Part shown: piece after piece, positions 1 through 6,160 of the stretch
How the letters are laid out: the number at the start of each line of letters is the position of its first letter
How positions within the stretch are numbered: the first letter of the stretch is position 1
Source: Methanobacteriota archaeon
GTDB lineage: Archaea; Thermoplasmatota; Poseidoniia; Poseidoniales; Thalassarchaeaceae
Assembly (NCBI GenBank): GCA_014384685.1
Contig: JACNFL010000154.1
Location: 1-6,611, forward strand
Direction: 5' to 3'
Length of the DNA: 6,611 bases
Program-made: the position numbers and the translations under genes
Notes under the pieces: model-generated
What the model saw: the letters and a program-made list of their open reading frames with translations, nothing else
Databases searched by the model: none
Told to the model about the DNA's origin: nothing

Positions 1-1
1 G

Positions 2-145
2 GCGTCTTTCGGAATGCCATCAAAACCTTGTGGAACCCCATGGGTGATATGCGTTGCGATTAACACCACTACAACTAGAGATACCCAACCCGGCGCGGTT
101 ATCAATAGGGCGCGAGTCGGCCCGCTTGATGCTACGAGAGTGTGA
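2..145 (+). CDS. Possible C-terminal end of an unrecognised protein, cut by the window edge
   Basis: A frame open from the first complete codon runs 47 codons to TGA at 143-145. I do not recognise the peptide; it contains a run of four threonines and ends GPLDATRV. The case for coding is indirect. The stretch from about 81 to 130 is clearly richer in G+C than the rest of the window, which would be odd for spacer DNA, and the frame carries no stop through it. If real, it overlaps the preferred kptA start (ATG at 129) by 17 bases, as in a tightly packed operon. Competing readings: a frame from base 1 ends at TAA 61-63 with a 20-codon tail (ending NPMGDMRCD), or kptA itself begins at TTG 54. Only one of these is likely to be right. 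Confidence 0.3.
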   Translation, partial: ASFGMPSKPCGTPWVICVAINTTTTRDTQPGAVINRARVGPLDATRV

Positions 146-812
146 ACTACATGGTACCTTTGAAGGGGAACTTTGTCCAGCCTGCAACAGCGAAGGAAAA
201 TTCGTTATGAATGGAAGAGAAAGAGACCAAATAGCCCGAAGAATGGCTGGGATTCTACGCCATTTCCCAGAAAAATTTGATTTAGAAATGGACATAAACG
301 GATGGGTTAGCATTCGAGAATTATCTAATGCAATTTCCCGTAAAGATAAGCGCAAGCACTGGTTAAGAGATCGCCATATCCAAGCAATTGTTGATACTGA
401 CCCAAAGGGTCGTTACGAAATTCGTGGAGGAAACGTGAGAGCTACTTATGCACATACAGTGGAAATAGAACTTGACTTGCCATCAGACAATATTCCTGAA
501 TTGTTGTATTACCCTGTTTCGAGGGATGAACTAGATATTCACCTAGAAGGAGGAATTCACCCTGGTGGGAGAAAATGGGTACATCTTTCTAAAACCATAA
601 CAAATGCAGCGAATGCTGGTGCTGTTCATCATTTTCACCCAGCAATCATAGAAATTGATATCATCCAGATGCAAGCATCTGGGAACACCGTTTTCCACGC
701 TGGAACTACTGTTTACCTTACTGAAATCGTTGATGCTCAGTTCTGTTCACAAGTGTCTTACGATGATACTGAATATGCACTCATGCTAGAAGAATGGGGA
801 GAAGAAGAGTGA
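129..812 (+). CDS. kptA: RNA 2'-phosphotransferase (KptA/Tpt1 family)
   Basis: The family removes an internal RNA 2'-phosphate by transferring it to NAD+, giving ADP-ribose 1'',2''-cyclic phosphate and nicotinamide; in eukaryotes this finishes tRNA splicing. The protein is 227 residues from ATG 129. It has an N-terminal zinc knuckle (C5, H8, C16, C19) seen in archaeal members. The winged-helix lobe carries the signature LRHFP (R44, H45) and the DINGWV segment, followed by VRATYAHT (R104, H109) and RKWVHLS (R148). These match the Arg-His-Arg-Arg catalytic set known for Tpt1. The usual HGT of the NAD-binding LYHGT motif reads YPV here (Y128-V130). ATG 129 is preferred because the zinc knuckle starts four residues later; an in-frame TTG at 54 would add 25 residues with no family counterpart I know. 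Function is assigned by motif; the biological substrate in archaea is uncertain. Confidence 0.9.
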   Translation: MLRECELHGTFEGELCPACNSEGKFVMNGRERDQIARRMAGILRHFPEKFDLEMDINGWVSIRELSNAISRKDKRKHWLRDRHIQAIVDTDPKGRYEIRGGNVRATYAHTVEIELDLPSDNIPELLYYPVSRDELDIHLEGGIHPGGRKWVHLSKTITNAANAGAVHHFHPAIIEIDIIQMQASGNTVFHAGTTVYLTEIVDAQFCSQVSYDDTEYALMLEEWGEEE

Positions 813-1160
813 TTACTTTCTTTGGTAACCACACACTTGGCAGAAACTAAATTCGCTACTTTGCGGTTCATCACACTCTGGACAAACCTCTGAGTTTGTT
901 ATACTGGGTTCATCAGTATTATCAGAAGATGAAATTAACCTGACTGAAGATGACTCTTCAAAAATCACAGATTCAACAAGTTCTCTTTCTTCAACAGATT
1001 TGATGAATTCAATAATCTCGAATAATGCGGATTCTAATTTTATAATTCTCTGTTTCCGTTGTTCAACATTAGGGATGTCTTCGGCTTCAACCAACTGTTC
1101 TTGTAGATATCTTTGCAGTTGGTCTACTGTTGCATCATGGGTCATTATTTCCCGCACCAT
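813..1160 (-). CDS. Small zinc-ribbon protein of unknown function
   Basis: I do not recognise a family. From ATG 1160 the product is 115 residues. Residues about 10-70 are charged and rich in Leu, Ile, Glu and Gln, predicted helical and perhaps coiled-coil. Residues about 70-90 are a Ser/Asp/Asn-rich linker. The C-terminus is a compact zinc ribbon, CPEC (C93, C96) and CQVC (C107, C110), followed by GYQRK. There is no signal peptide or membrane segment, so it is probably cytoplasmic. The start is uncertain: GTG 1178 would give 121 residues and ATG 1145 gives 110. ATG 1160 has AGGGGAG just upstream and fits a short leader from a TATA-like element at 1191-1196. The stop (813-815) directly abuts the kptA stop, so the two genes converge with no spacer. 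A nucleic-acid or protein adaptor role is conceivable but not shown. Confidence 0.7.
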   Translation of the reverse strand: MVREIMTHDATVDQLQRYLQEQLVEAEDIPNVEQRKQRIIKLESALFEIIEFIKSVEERELVESVIFEESSSVRLISSSDNTDEPSITNSEVCPECDEPQSSEFSFCQVCGYQRK

Positions 1161-1243
1161 ATCTCCCCTAATCAACACGGCGGCTCAAAAGTATACCAAT
1201 AGCAATAGCAATTGACTTCATAGAGTGCCCTTTCGGAGTAATC
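1161..1243. promoter_or_regulatory. Divergent promoter region between the zinc-ribbon gene and the isopentenyl phosphate kinase gene
   Basis: These 83 bases separate two divergently transcribed genes, so both promoters should lie here or within the gene starts. A palindromic GTATAC at 1191-1196 is the best TATA-like element. Leftward, about 27 bases of promoter spacing would place transcription start only a few bases before ATG 1160. Rightward, it would start near 1220 and leave a leader of about 25 bases. A short direct repeat (AATAGC twice, 1199-1210) follows it. A ribosome-binding site, GGAG at 1235-1238, lies 5 bases before ATG 1244. The promoter call is inference from spacing and composition. 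Confidence 0.45.
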
Positions 1244-2059
1244 ATGCGTGGCCCCATCATCATCAAATTTGGTGGTGGCCTAATCACCATTAAGGATCAA
1301 TTATGTAGTCCAAAAATTGACGTAATCCATAACCTTGCCAAATCAGTGCAACATTTAGTCAACATGGATATTCAGGTAATTATTGTTCATGGTGCAGGTA
1401 GTTTTGGTCATCTAAAGGCTAAATCTTGGAAACTTCATGAAGGAAGAACAAATGTGGGATTGCCTACAGAAGATGTATTGTCTTCTCAAGATGAAGCTAT
1501 CAAATCCGTTAGGCAAGATATGTTAAATCTAAATCAACTAATTTCAGAAGAACTCAATAAACTAGGAATTGAAACGGTTTCACATTCCCCCCATGAATGG
1601 GCTTCAGGAACCGGTCAAAACTTTTTAGGAGATTTACATCGATTCAACTTAGATGAACACTTGGTCCACATCACATACGGAGACGTCGTTGATTGCCTAA
1701 ATGAGAAAGAATTTGGTATTTTAAGCGGAGATGATATTTGCTATAGACTAGCGACAGAACTTAATGCAAGCCACATGATTTTTGCAATGGGTGGGGCACC
1801 TGGTGTTATGTCCTCACCACCTTCCGAGCCTAGTGCTGAACTAATTCCAATATGGTCACAAAACAAAGAATTTGAGGGAGTCCATCAATCAGAGATCGAT
1901 GTTACTGGAGGTATACACCTCAAACTCAGTGTAGCAGAGAAAATCTCCAAACACGTTCCAATGGTTTGGATTATTGATGGTGAGTGCCCAGAACGTATTG
2001 TAGAAGTTGCCTTAAATGGCGAAACATATGGTACAAGGATAATCCCTGAATCTCCGTAG
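1244..2059 (+). CDS. ipk: Isopentenyl phosphate kinase (amino acid kinase fold)
   Basis: Phosphorylates isopentenyl phosphate with ATP to make isopentenyl diphosphate, the closing step of the archaeal alternative mevalonate pathway, in the cytoplasm. The 271-residue length is normal for the family. Visible motifs in order are the N-terminal phosphate-binding strand and glycine loop IIIKFGGGLIT (K8, G10-G12), HGAGSFGH at 49-56 (H56 matches the catalytic histidine that distinguishes this enzyme from other amino acid kinases), YGDVV at 145-149, ILSGDDI at 159-165, the nucleotide-binding AMGGAPGV at 181-188, and DVTGGIHLK at 219-227 with the conserved lysine. ATG 1244 is supported by GGAG 5 bases upstream and by the conserved strand starting a few residues in. 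It is followed 59 bases later by the isomerase-synthase fusion, which uses its product. The combination of His motif and context makes another amino acid kinase unlikely. Confidence 0.93.
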   Translation: MRGPIIIKFGGGLITIKDQLCSPKIDVIHNLAKSVQHLVNMDIQVIIVHGAGSFGHLKAKSWKLHEGRTNVGLPTEDVLSSQDEAIKSVRQDMLNLNQLISEELNKLGIETVSHSPHEWASGTGQNFLGDLHRFNLDEHLVHITYGDVVDCLNEKEFGILSGDDICYRLATELNASHMIFAMGGAPGVMSSPPSEPSAELIPIWSQNKEFEGVHQSEIDVTGGIHLKLSVAEKISKHVPMVWIIDGECPERIVEVALNGETYGTRIIPESP

Positions 2060-2109
2060 GAGATTATACCATCCCGTTATAGAGGCAAAACCCCTCAGAT
2101 GAGATTGTT

Positions 2110-2118
2110 GGTGAGGCG
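2110..2118 (+). promoter_or_regulatory. Ribosome-binding site of the isomerase-synthase fusion
   Basis: GGTGAGG at 2110-2116 matches the anti-Shine-Dalgarno end of archaeal 16S rRNA. The GGTGA core is 4 bases from ATG 2119, which selects this start over the methionines at residues 19, 20 and 23, nearer the Nudix domain. The 59-base gap before it also holds a weak TATA-like TTATAG (2078-2083), so an internal promoter cannot be excluded, but cotranscription with the kinase gene is the simpler reading. Confidence 0.6.
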
Positions 2119-3807
2119 ATGAGTGAGAACAGTCCATTCCTTGGCGATGAATATGATGATTCACAGAGCGAAATGATGAATGAAATGGTAATCTTGGTAG
2201 ATGAAAATGATCTACAAATAGGCTCCATGTCTAAAGTGGACAGCCATGTTGGTGAAGGTACGCTTCACCGTGCTTTTAGCGTATTATTATTCAATTCTTC
2301 ACAAGAAATGTTGATTCAGAAAAGGGCAGATACCAAGATCACATTCCCATCAGTGTGGGCTAACTCATGCTGTAGCCACCCCCTTGACATAGAGGGTGAA
2401 ACAGAAATGGATGATGACCTCGGAGTCAAACGCGCTGCAATACGTAAGATGGAGCAAGAACTTGGCATCACTGCAGAACAGTTGCTAATTGATGATTTTC
2501 ATCTAATTACAAGAATGCATTATAGGGCACGCGCTGATGAAAAATGGATTGAACATGAATTAGACCATATTTTGCTAATTCAAGCAGATGTAGAATTGAA
2601 AATTAATCCAAATGAGATTTCTGAAATTCGCTGGGTTAATCAATCTCAAATAGAAGATTTAATCGCTCATTCACCAAAAAACGGCGAAATTATCGCCCCC
2701 TGGTTTAATGAAATATATTCACGATTTGCTTCTCAATGGTGGGGTCATCTTGATGAGGTGAGTTCTCTTCAAGATAATGTGGTTCACCATATTGGGGATG
2801 TAAGTACTAGCGGAGAAGCGTCCTTACTTGATGCACTAAAGGGCCATACAACGGAAGTTGAAAGTAGAATAATCGCTGCTTTAGAAAAATCAAACCATGA
2901 ACGTTTGAAAAAGGCAATGATGCACCTAATTGAAGGTGGGGGAAAGCGCCTTCGTGCAATTTTACCCTGGTTGGTTGCAGATGCCTGTGGTGGTTCATCT
3001 GATTCATTGTATGACTTAGGGGCAGCAATAGAAATCATCCATAATTTCACACTCGTCCACGATGACATCATGGACAATGACGAATTGAGAAGGGGAAGGG
3101 AAGCTGTACACATAGCATATGATATGCCTACTGCTATCAATGCAGGTGATGCAATGTTGGCTGTCTCATTCGAATTATTGAGTGAAGCAGAAGAGATATC
3201 ATCTGAAAATTTCCGTTCTTTAGTTTCAATAATCGGCAAAATGGTTCGTAAGGTATCTGAAGGACAGCAATTAGATATGGATTTCGAGAATAGAGATTTT
3301 GTTAGTGAAGAAGAATACTTAGCAATGATCTCTGGGAAAACAGCCGCTATGTTCACCACCTGTGCTAGGACGGGTGCAATTCTATCCGGTGCCACCCCAG
3401 ATGTTATTGAAAATCTGGCCAATTGGGGTGAAAACCTAGGACTTTGCTTCCAATTAATGGATGATTTAATTGATGCGACGGGTGATAGCGAAACTCTTGG
3501 TAAGCCAGCGTGTAGCGATGTCGTGGAAGGAAAAAGAACCCTCATTGCAATTCATGCATTGGGTCTAGAACCAAGTAATCTACCAACATTCCACGGTGTA
3601 TTTGCCTCTAGGAATGAGAATACACCTCGAGATACACTTGATGAAGTTCTCCGAGAATTGCAGGCTTCTGGCTCAATTGATTATGCCAAAGACAGAGCGA
3701 TGGGTTTCCACCAACAAGCCCATTCGTGTTTGGACAAACTTCCAGATTCACCTGCTTTGTCAATCCTTAGACAATTAACAGACTGGCAACTCATCAGAAT
3801 ATCCTAA
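2119..3807 (+). CDS. Fusion: type I isopentenyl diphosphate isomerase + trans-isoprenyl (geranylgeranyl) diphosphate synthase
   Basis: One 562-residue frame carries two complete enzymes. Residues about 20-205 are a Nudix-type isopentenyl diphosphate isomerase converting IPP to DMAPP. It has metal-binding H43, H50 and H87, catalytic C85 in NSCCSHP, a Nudix-like helix (about 103-117), and WIEHELD with E145 and E147. Residues about 232-562 are an all-helical prenyltransferase: GGGKRLR (K276, R277, R279), first Asp-rich motif DDIMD (D315, D316, D319) followed by RRG, GQQLD (382-386), SGKTA (K407), second Asp-rich motif DDLID (D448, D449, D452), and EGKRT (470-474). F310, five residues before the first Asp motif, matches the residue that sets C20 length in archaeal geranylgeranyl diphosphate synthase, so GGPP for ether lipids is the likely product. 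About 25 polar residues link the domains. All key residues are present, so both halves should be active. The idi and idsA names apply to the separate domains. Confidence 0.93.
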   Translation: MSENSPFLGDEYDDSQSEMMNEMVILVDENDLQIGSMSKVDSHVGEGTLHRAFSVLLFNSSQEMLIQKRADTKITFPSVWANSCCSHPLDIEGETEMDDDLGVKRAAIRKMEQELGITAEQLLIDDFHLITRMHYRARADEKWIEHELDHILLIQADVELKINPNEISEIRWVNQSQIEDLIAHSPKNGEIIAPWFNEIYSRFASQWWGHLDEVSSLQDNVVHHIGDVSTSGEASLLDALKGHTTEVESRIIAALEKSNHERLKKAMMHLIEGGGKRLRAILPWLVADACGGSSDSLYDLGAAIEIIHNFTLVHDDIMDNDELRRGREAVHIAYDMPTAINAGDAMLAVSFELLSEAEEISSENFRSLVSIIGKMVRKVSEGQQLDMDFENRDFVSEEEYLAMISGKTAAMFTTCARTGAILSGATPDVIENLANWGENLGLCFQLMDDLIDATGDSETLGKPACSDVVEGKRTLIAIHALGLEPSNLPTFHGVFASRNENTPRDTLDEVLRELQASGSIDYAKDRAMGFHQQAHSCLDKLPDSPALSILRQLTDWQLIRIS

Positions 3808-3817
3808 TCTGAATCAT

Positions 3818-3835
3818 TGATTGCACATGCAATCA
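3818..3835. terminator. Hairpin between convergent genes, possible shared terminator
   Basis: TGATTGC and GCAATCA form a perfect 7-bp stem around the loop ACAT. On the plus strand it is followed by a T-rich stretch (TTCTTTATT, 3836-3844) that runs into the EF-2 stop codon. It sits in the 36-base gap between the fusion gene and EF-2, which converge here. Archaeal termination depends mainly on T-runs rather than hairpins, so the role is tentative. The minus-strand side has no comparable T-run. Confidence 0.4.
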
Positions 3836-3843
3836 TTCTTTAT

Positions 3844-6051
3844 TCAATCTGAATAGTATGATTCACCAGGTATTTCTGGTTTCATGCCCTTGCGTTCGCG
3901 AATCTCTCCAACCACTTTCTCTAGTAGTGACCTTGGCAACTCTTCAAATCCGCAATTTTCAGAATTCCAAACCGCTCTACCTTGGCTAGCGGCCCGAATA
4001 TCATTCGAAAATCCAAAGGTTTCAGCAACTGGAACTTTGCCAATTACTGTAGTGATTTCACCATCTGAGGGCATATCTTCAATTTCACCACGACGTTGTG
4101 TGATTTCTCTTGTAACTCCGCCAAGCCAGTCATTTGGTACCGAGACATGCATCTTTTGCATAGGCTCCATGAGTGCAGTGTTTGCTCTTACTAGAGCCCC
4201 TTTGACGGCATTTCTCATTGCTGGAATAGTTTGAGCAGGGCCACGGTGGATTGCATCTTCGTGAAGTTTAGCATCCTTCAGCTTTACCATGACACTCATT
4301 AGTGGCTCTTCAGCAATAGGTCCTTTCTTGCACACTTCATTGAATGCTTCAATCAGCAATTCTTTTGTTTCGTGAAGATACTGAATACCCTTAGTATCAT
4401 TGACCAAGACATTGGTTCCATTGATTGCATAGGTCTTACGCATCATATCTTTATCCATGCCATATTCAGCGAATTTTCTTCCGATTTCCTTTGCGTCATT
4501 AGGACGGATTGTTCCGGAACCAATTTCACCTTGTCGAAGTGCATCTACCACTTCTATGGGAAGTTGTTCAACTTCAATGTAGAATCTATTGTGCCTATTA
4601 GGGGATTTGCCTTCAAACGGTCTACCGTGGTTATTACCGGCTGTTGTTTCTCGATATACAACAATTGGTTCAGAAACTGAGACTTTGATTCCCTGTTCTT
4701 CTTCAATTCTGTAAGTTGTAATCTCAAGGTGAAGTTCGCCCATTCCAGCAAGTAGCGCTTCTCCTGTTTCCGCATTGGTAGTAACTTGTAATGATGCATC
4801 TGCTTTTGCAAGTGAACGCAATGCATCAATGAACTTTGGCAAATCTTTCATTGACTTGGGTTCAACAGCCACTGTAACTACTGGTTCTGAATAATGTCTG
4901 ATTGCCTCAAAAGGAATAATGTCCTTATCTCTTGCAACTGTAACACCAGCTGCAGCAGAACGGATACCTGTAAGAGCTGCGATGTTTCCAGCAACAATCT
5001 TTGGAATAGAGATTCGGTCTGCACCAACCATCATGCTAACCTGTTGTACTCTTTCGGCTTTACTGCCTCCAATAGCCCACAAACTTTCACCGTGGGTTAT
5101 TGTTCCAGAATATAGTCGACCTACAGCTACTTCTCCAGCATGTGGATCCATCCAAATTTTAGTAATCATTAGTGCAAGTGGTCCTTCTGGGTCACAGTTA
5201 ATCATTGCTTGACCCATTTCAGAATCAGAATCGCCATTCCAAATATTTGGAATACGGTATGGTTGTGCAACAACAGGGCTTGGTAGTTGACTAACTGCCA
5301 TATCTAACAGAACCTCGTGAACGGGAGCCTTCTTTGCTAATTCTTTTTGCTCTTCATTATTACAATAATCGAAGATATCTTTGAATGAAATACCTGATTT
5401 TTGCATATATGGTACGGTAATCCCCCAGTTGTGGTAAGCAGAACCGAACGCAACAGTGCCATCTGCAACACTAACTTGCCAGGATTTCTTGTATTCATCA
5501 GGTGCAAATTGCCGAATTAATTTGTTTACTTTAGTAATCTGATCCATGAATCGTTCTTGCATATCCTCAGGAGTTACTTGTAATTCGTTAATGAGTCGGT
5601 CAACCTTGTTAATGAAAAGTACTGGCTTCACCTTTTCTTTCAGTGCTTGACGCACCACAGTTTCAGTTTGTGGCATTGCCCCTTCAACCGCACATGTTAG
5701 GATGAAGCACCCATCTACTGCGCGCATTGCTCGAGTAACGTCTCCACCGAAATCTACGTGACCAGGGGTATCAATCAAATTGATGAGGAAATCCGTTTCT
5801 TCAACTGAGTGAACCATAGAGGCTGATGCCGCATTAATGGTAATCCCTCTAGCAGATTCCTGTTCATCAAAATCAAGAACCCTGCTTTTACCAGCGAGAT
5901 CCTCACTCATCATCCCTGCACCAGCAATCAAATTATCGGAAAGAGTTGTCTTTCCGTGGTCAATATGAGCAGCAATACAGAGATTTCGAATACGATCTCT
6001 ATCATGCATCACTTCTGTTGCTTTTGCGATGTTGTCTTCCTTTCGTCCCAT
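3844..6051 (-). CDS. Translation elongation factor 2 (aEF-2)
   Basis: GTPase that drives ribosomal translocation of tRNA and mRNA. The complete 735-residue protein matches the usual archaeal EF-2 length. G-domain motifs are AHIDHGKT (28-35), RGIT (68-71), DTPGH (94-98) and NKVD (148-151). Domain II follows with the DPHAGEVAVGRLYSG segment (302-316), then domain III, with GMGELHLE at 436-443. Domain IV carries the loop DAIHRGPAQ, in which H602 is the residue converted to diphthamide in archaea and eukaryotes. The domain V C-terminus is normal, ending SYYSD. It is archaeal EF-2 rather than bacterial EF-G because of the diphthamide loop and the N-terminal region. ATG 6051 is supported by GGTGA 6 bases upstream. 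The gene lies alone between a desaturase gene (same strand, upstream) and the isoprenoid genes (convergent), with no ribosomal protein genes beside it. Confidence 0.97.
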   Translation of the reverse strand: MGRKEDNIAKATEVMHDRDRIRNLCIAAHIDHGKTTLSDNLIAGAGMMSEDLAGKSRVLDFDEQESARGITINAASASMVHSVEETDFLINLIDTPGHVDFGGDVTRAMRAVDGCFILTCAVEGAMPQTETVVRQALKEKVKPVLFINKVDRLINELQVTPEDMQERFMDQITKVNKLIRQFAPDEYKKSWQVSVADGTVAFGSAYHNWGITVPYMQKSGISFKDIFDYCNNEEQKELAKKAPVHEVLLDMAVSQLPSPVVAQPYRIPNIWNGDSDSEMGQAMINCDPEGPLALMITKIWMDPHAGEVAVGRLYSGTITHGESLWAIGGSKAERVQQVSMMVGADRISIPKIVAGNIAALTGIRSAAAGVTVARDKDIIPFEAIRHYSEPVVTVAVEPKSMKDLPKFIDALRSLAKADASLQVTTNAETGEALLAGMGELHLEITTYRIEEEQGIKVSVSEPIVVYRETTAGNNHGRPFEGKSPNRHNRFYIEVEQLPIEVVDALRQGEIGSGTIRPNDAKEIGRKFAEYGMDKDMMRKTYAINGTNVLVNDTKGIQYLHETKELLIEAFNEVCKKGPIAEEPLMSVMVKLKDAKLHEDAIHRGPAQTIPAMRNAVKGALVRANTALMEPMQKMHVSVPNDWLGGVTREITQRRGEIEDMPSDGEITTVIGKVPVAETFGFSNDIRAASQGRAVWNSENCGFEELPRSLLEKVVGEIRERKGMKPEIPGESYYSD

Positions 6052-6055
6052 CAGT

Positions 6056-6072
6056 CTTCACCTTCGGTGAAG
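6056..6072 (-). promoter_or_regulatory. Perfect inverted repeat enclosing the EF-2 ribosome-binding site
   Basis: Read on the minus strand, CTTCACC and GGTGAAG form a perfect 7-bp stem with a GAA loop. The 3' arm is the ribosome-binding sequence itself: GGTGA lies 6 bases before the EF-2 ATG. If the stem forms in the mRNA, the site is paired with its own anti-Shine-Dalgarno-like arm, which would restrain initiation until it is opened. The repeat is directly visible; translational control is inference. Confidence 0.5.
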
Positions 6073-6160
6073 CCGCCGACCTAACATCGGTTCATAAAGG
6101 CCACCACCCTAGTTATTCGTTGAAAGTGACAACCGCATCAATATTAGACATTGCAAGAAC
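6073..6160 (-). promoter_or_regulatory. EF-2 upstream spacer, probable leader and promoter
   Basis: This is the rest of the 109-base spacer between the desaturase stop and EF-2. A small second stem is possible (CCGA 6076-6079 with TCGG 6087-6090, loop of 7). The best TATA-like candidate on the minus strand is CTTTATGAA (6092-6100), about 45 bases before the start codon, but it is weak and no clear promoter stands out. No RNA gene is evident. Confidence 0.3.

Noticed and set aside
81..145. Possible structured RNA or tRNA in the GC-rich left edge
   Set aside because: I looked on both strands for a T-arm consensus and cloverleaf pairing and found only a 4-bp stem (GGGC/GCCC), so no RNA gene can be supported.
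20..355. Minus-strand frame of 111 codons at the left edge
   Set aside because: It covers the antisense of the KptA zinc knuckle and winged-helix region, and its peptide shows no domain.
2060..2118. Terminator or attenuator hairpin between the kinase and fusion genes (GAGG...CCTC at 2082-2095)
   Set aside because: The stem is only 4 bp with no T-run after it, and the genes are functionally linked, so read-through is expected.
2784..3545. Long minus-strand open frame (253 codons) opposite the synthase domain
   Set aside because: It is the antisense of conserved prenyltransferase motifs, the peptide resembles nothing known to me, and it has no supported start. It is a shadow of the plus-strand gene.
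3884..5212. Several plus-strand open frames of about 70-116 codons opposite EF-2
   Set aside because: All lie inside a fully conserved EF-2 coding region on the other strand and have no family features, so they are shadow frames.
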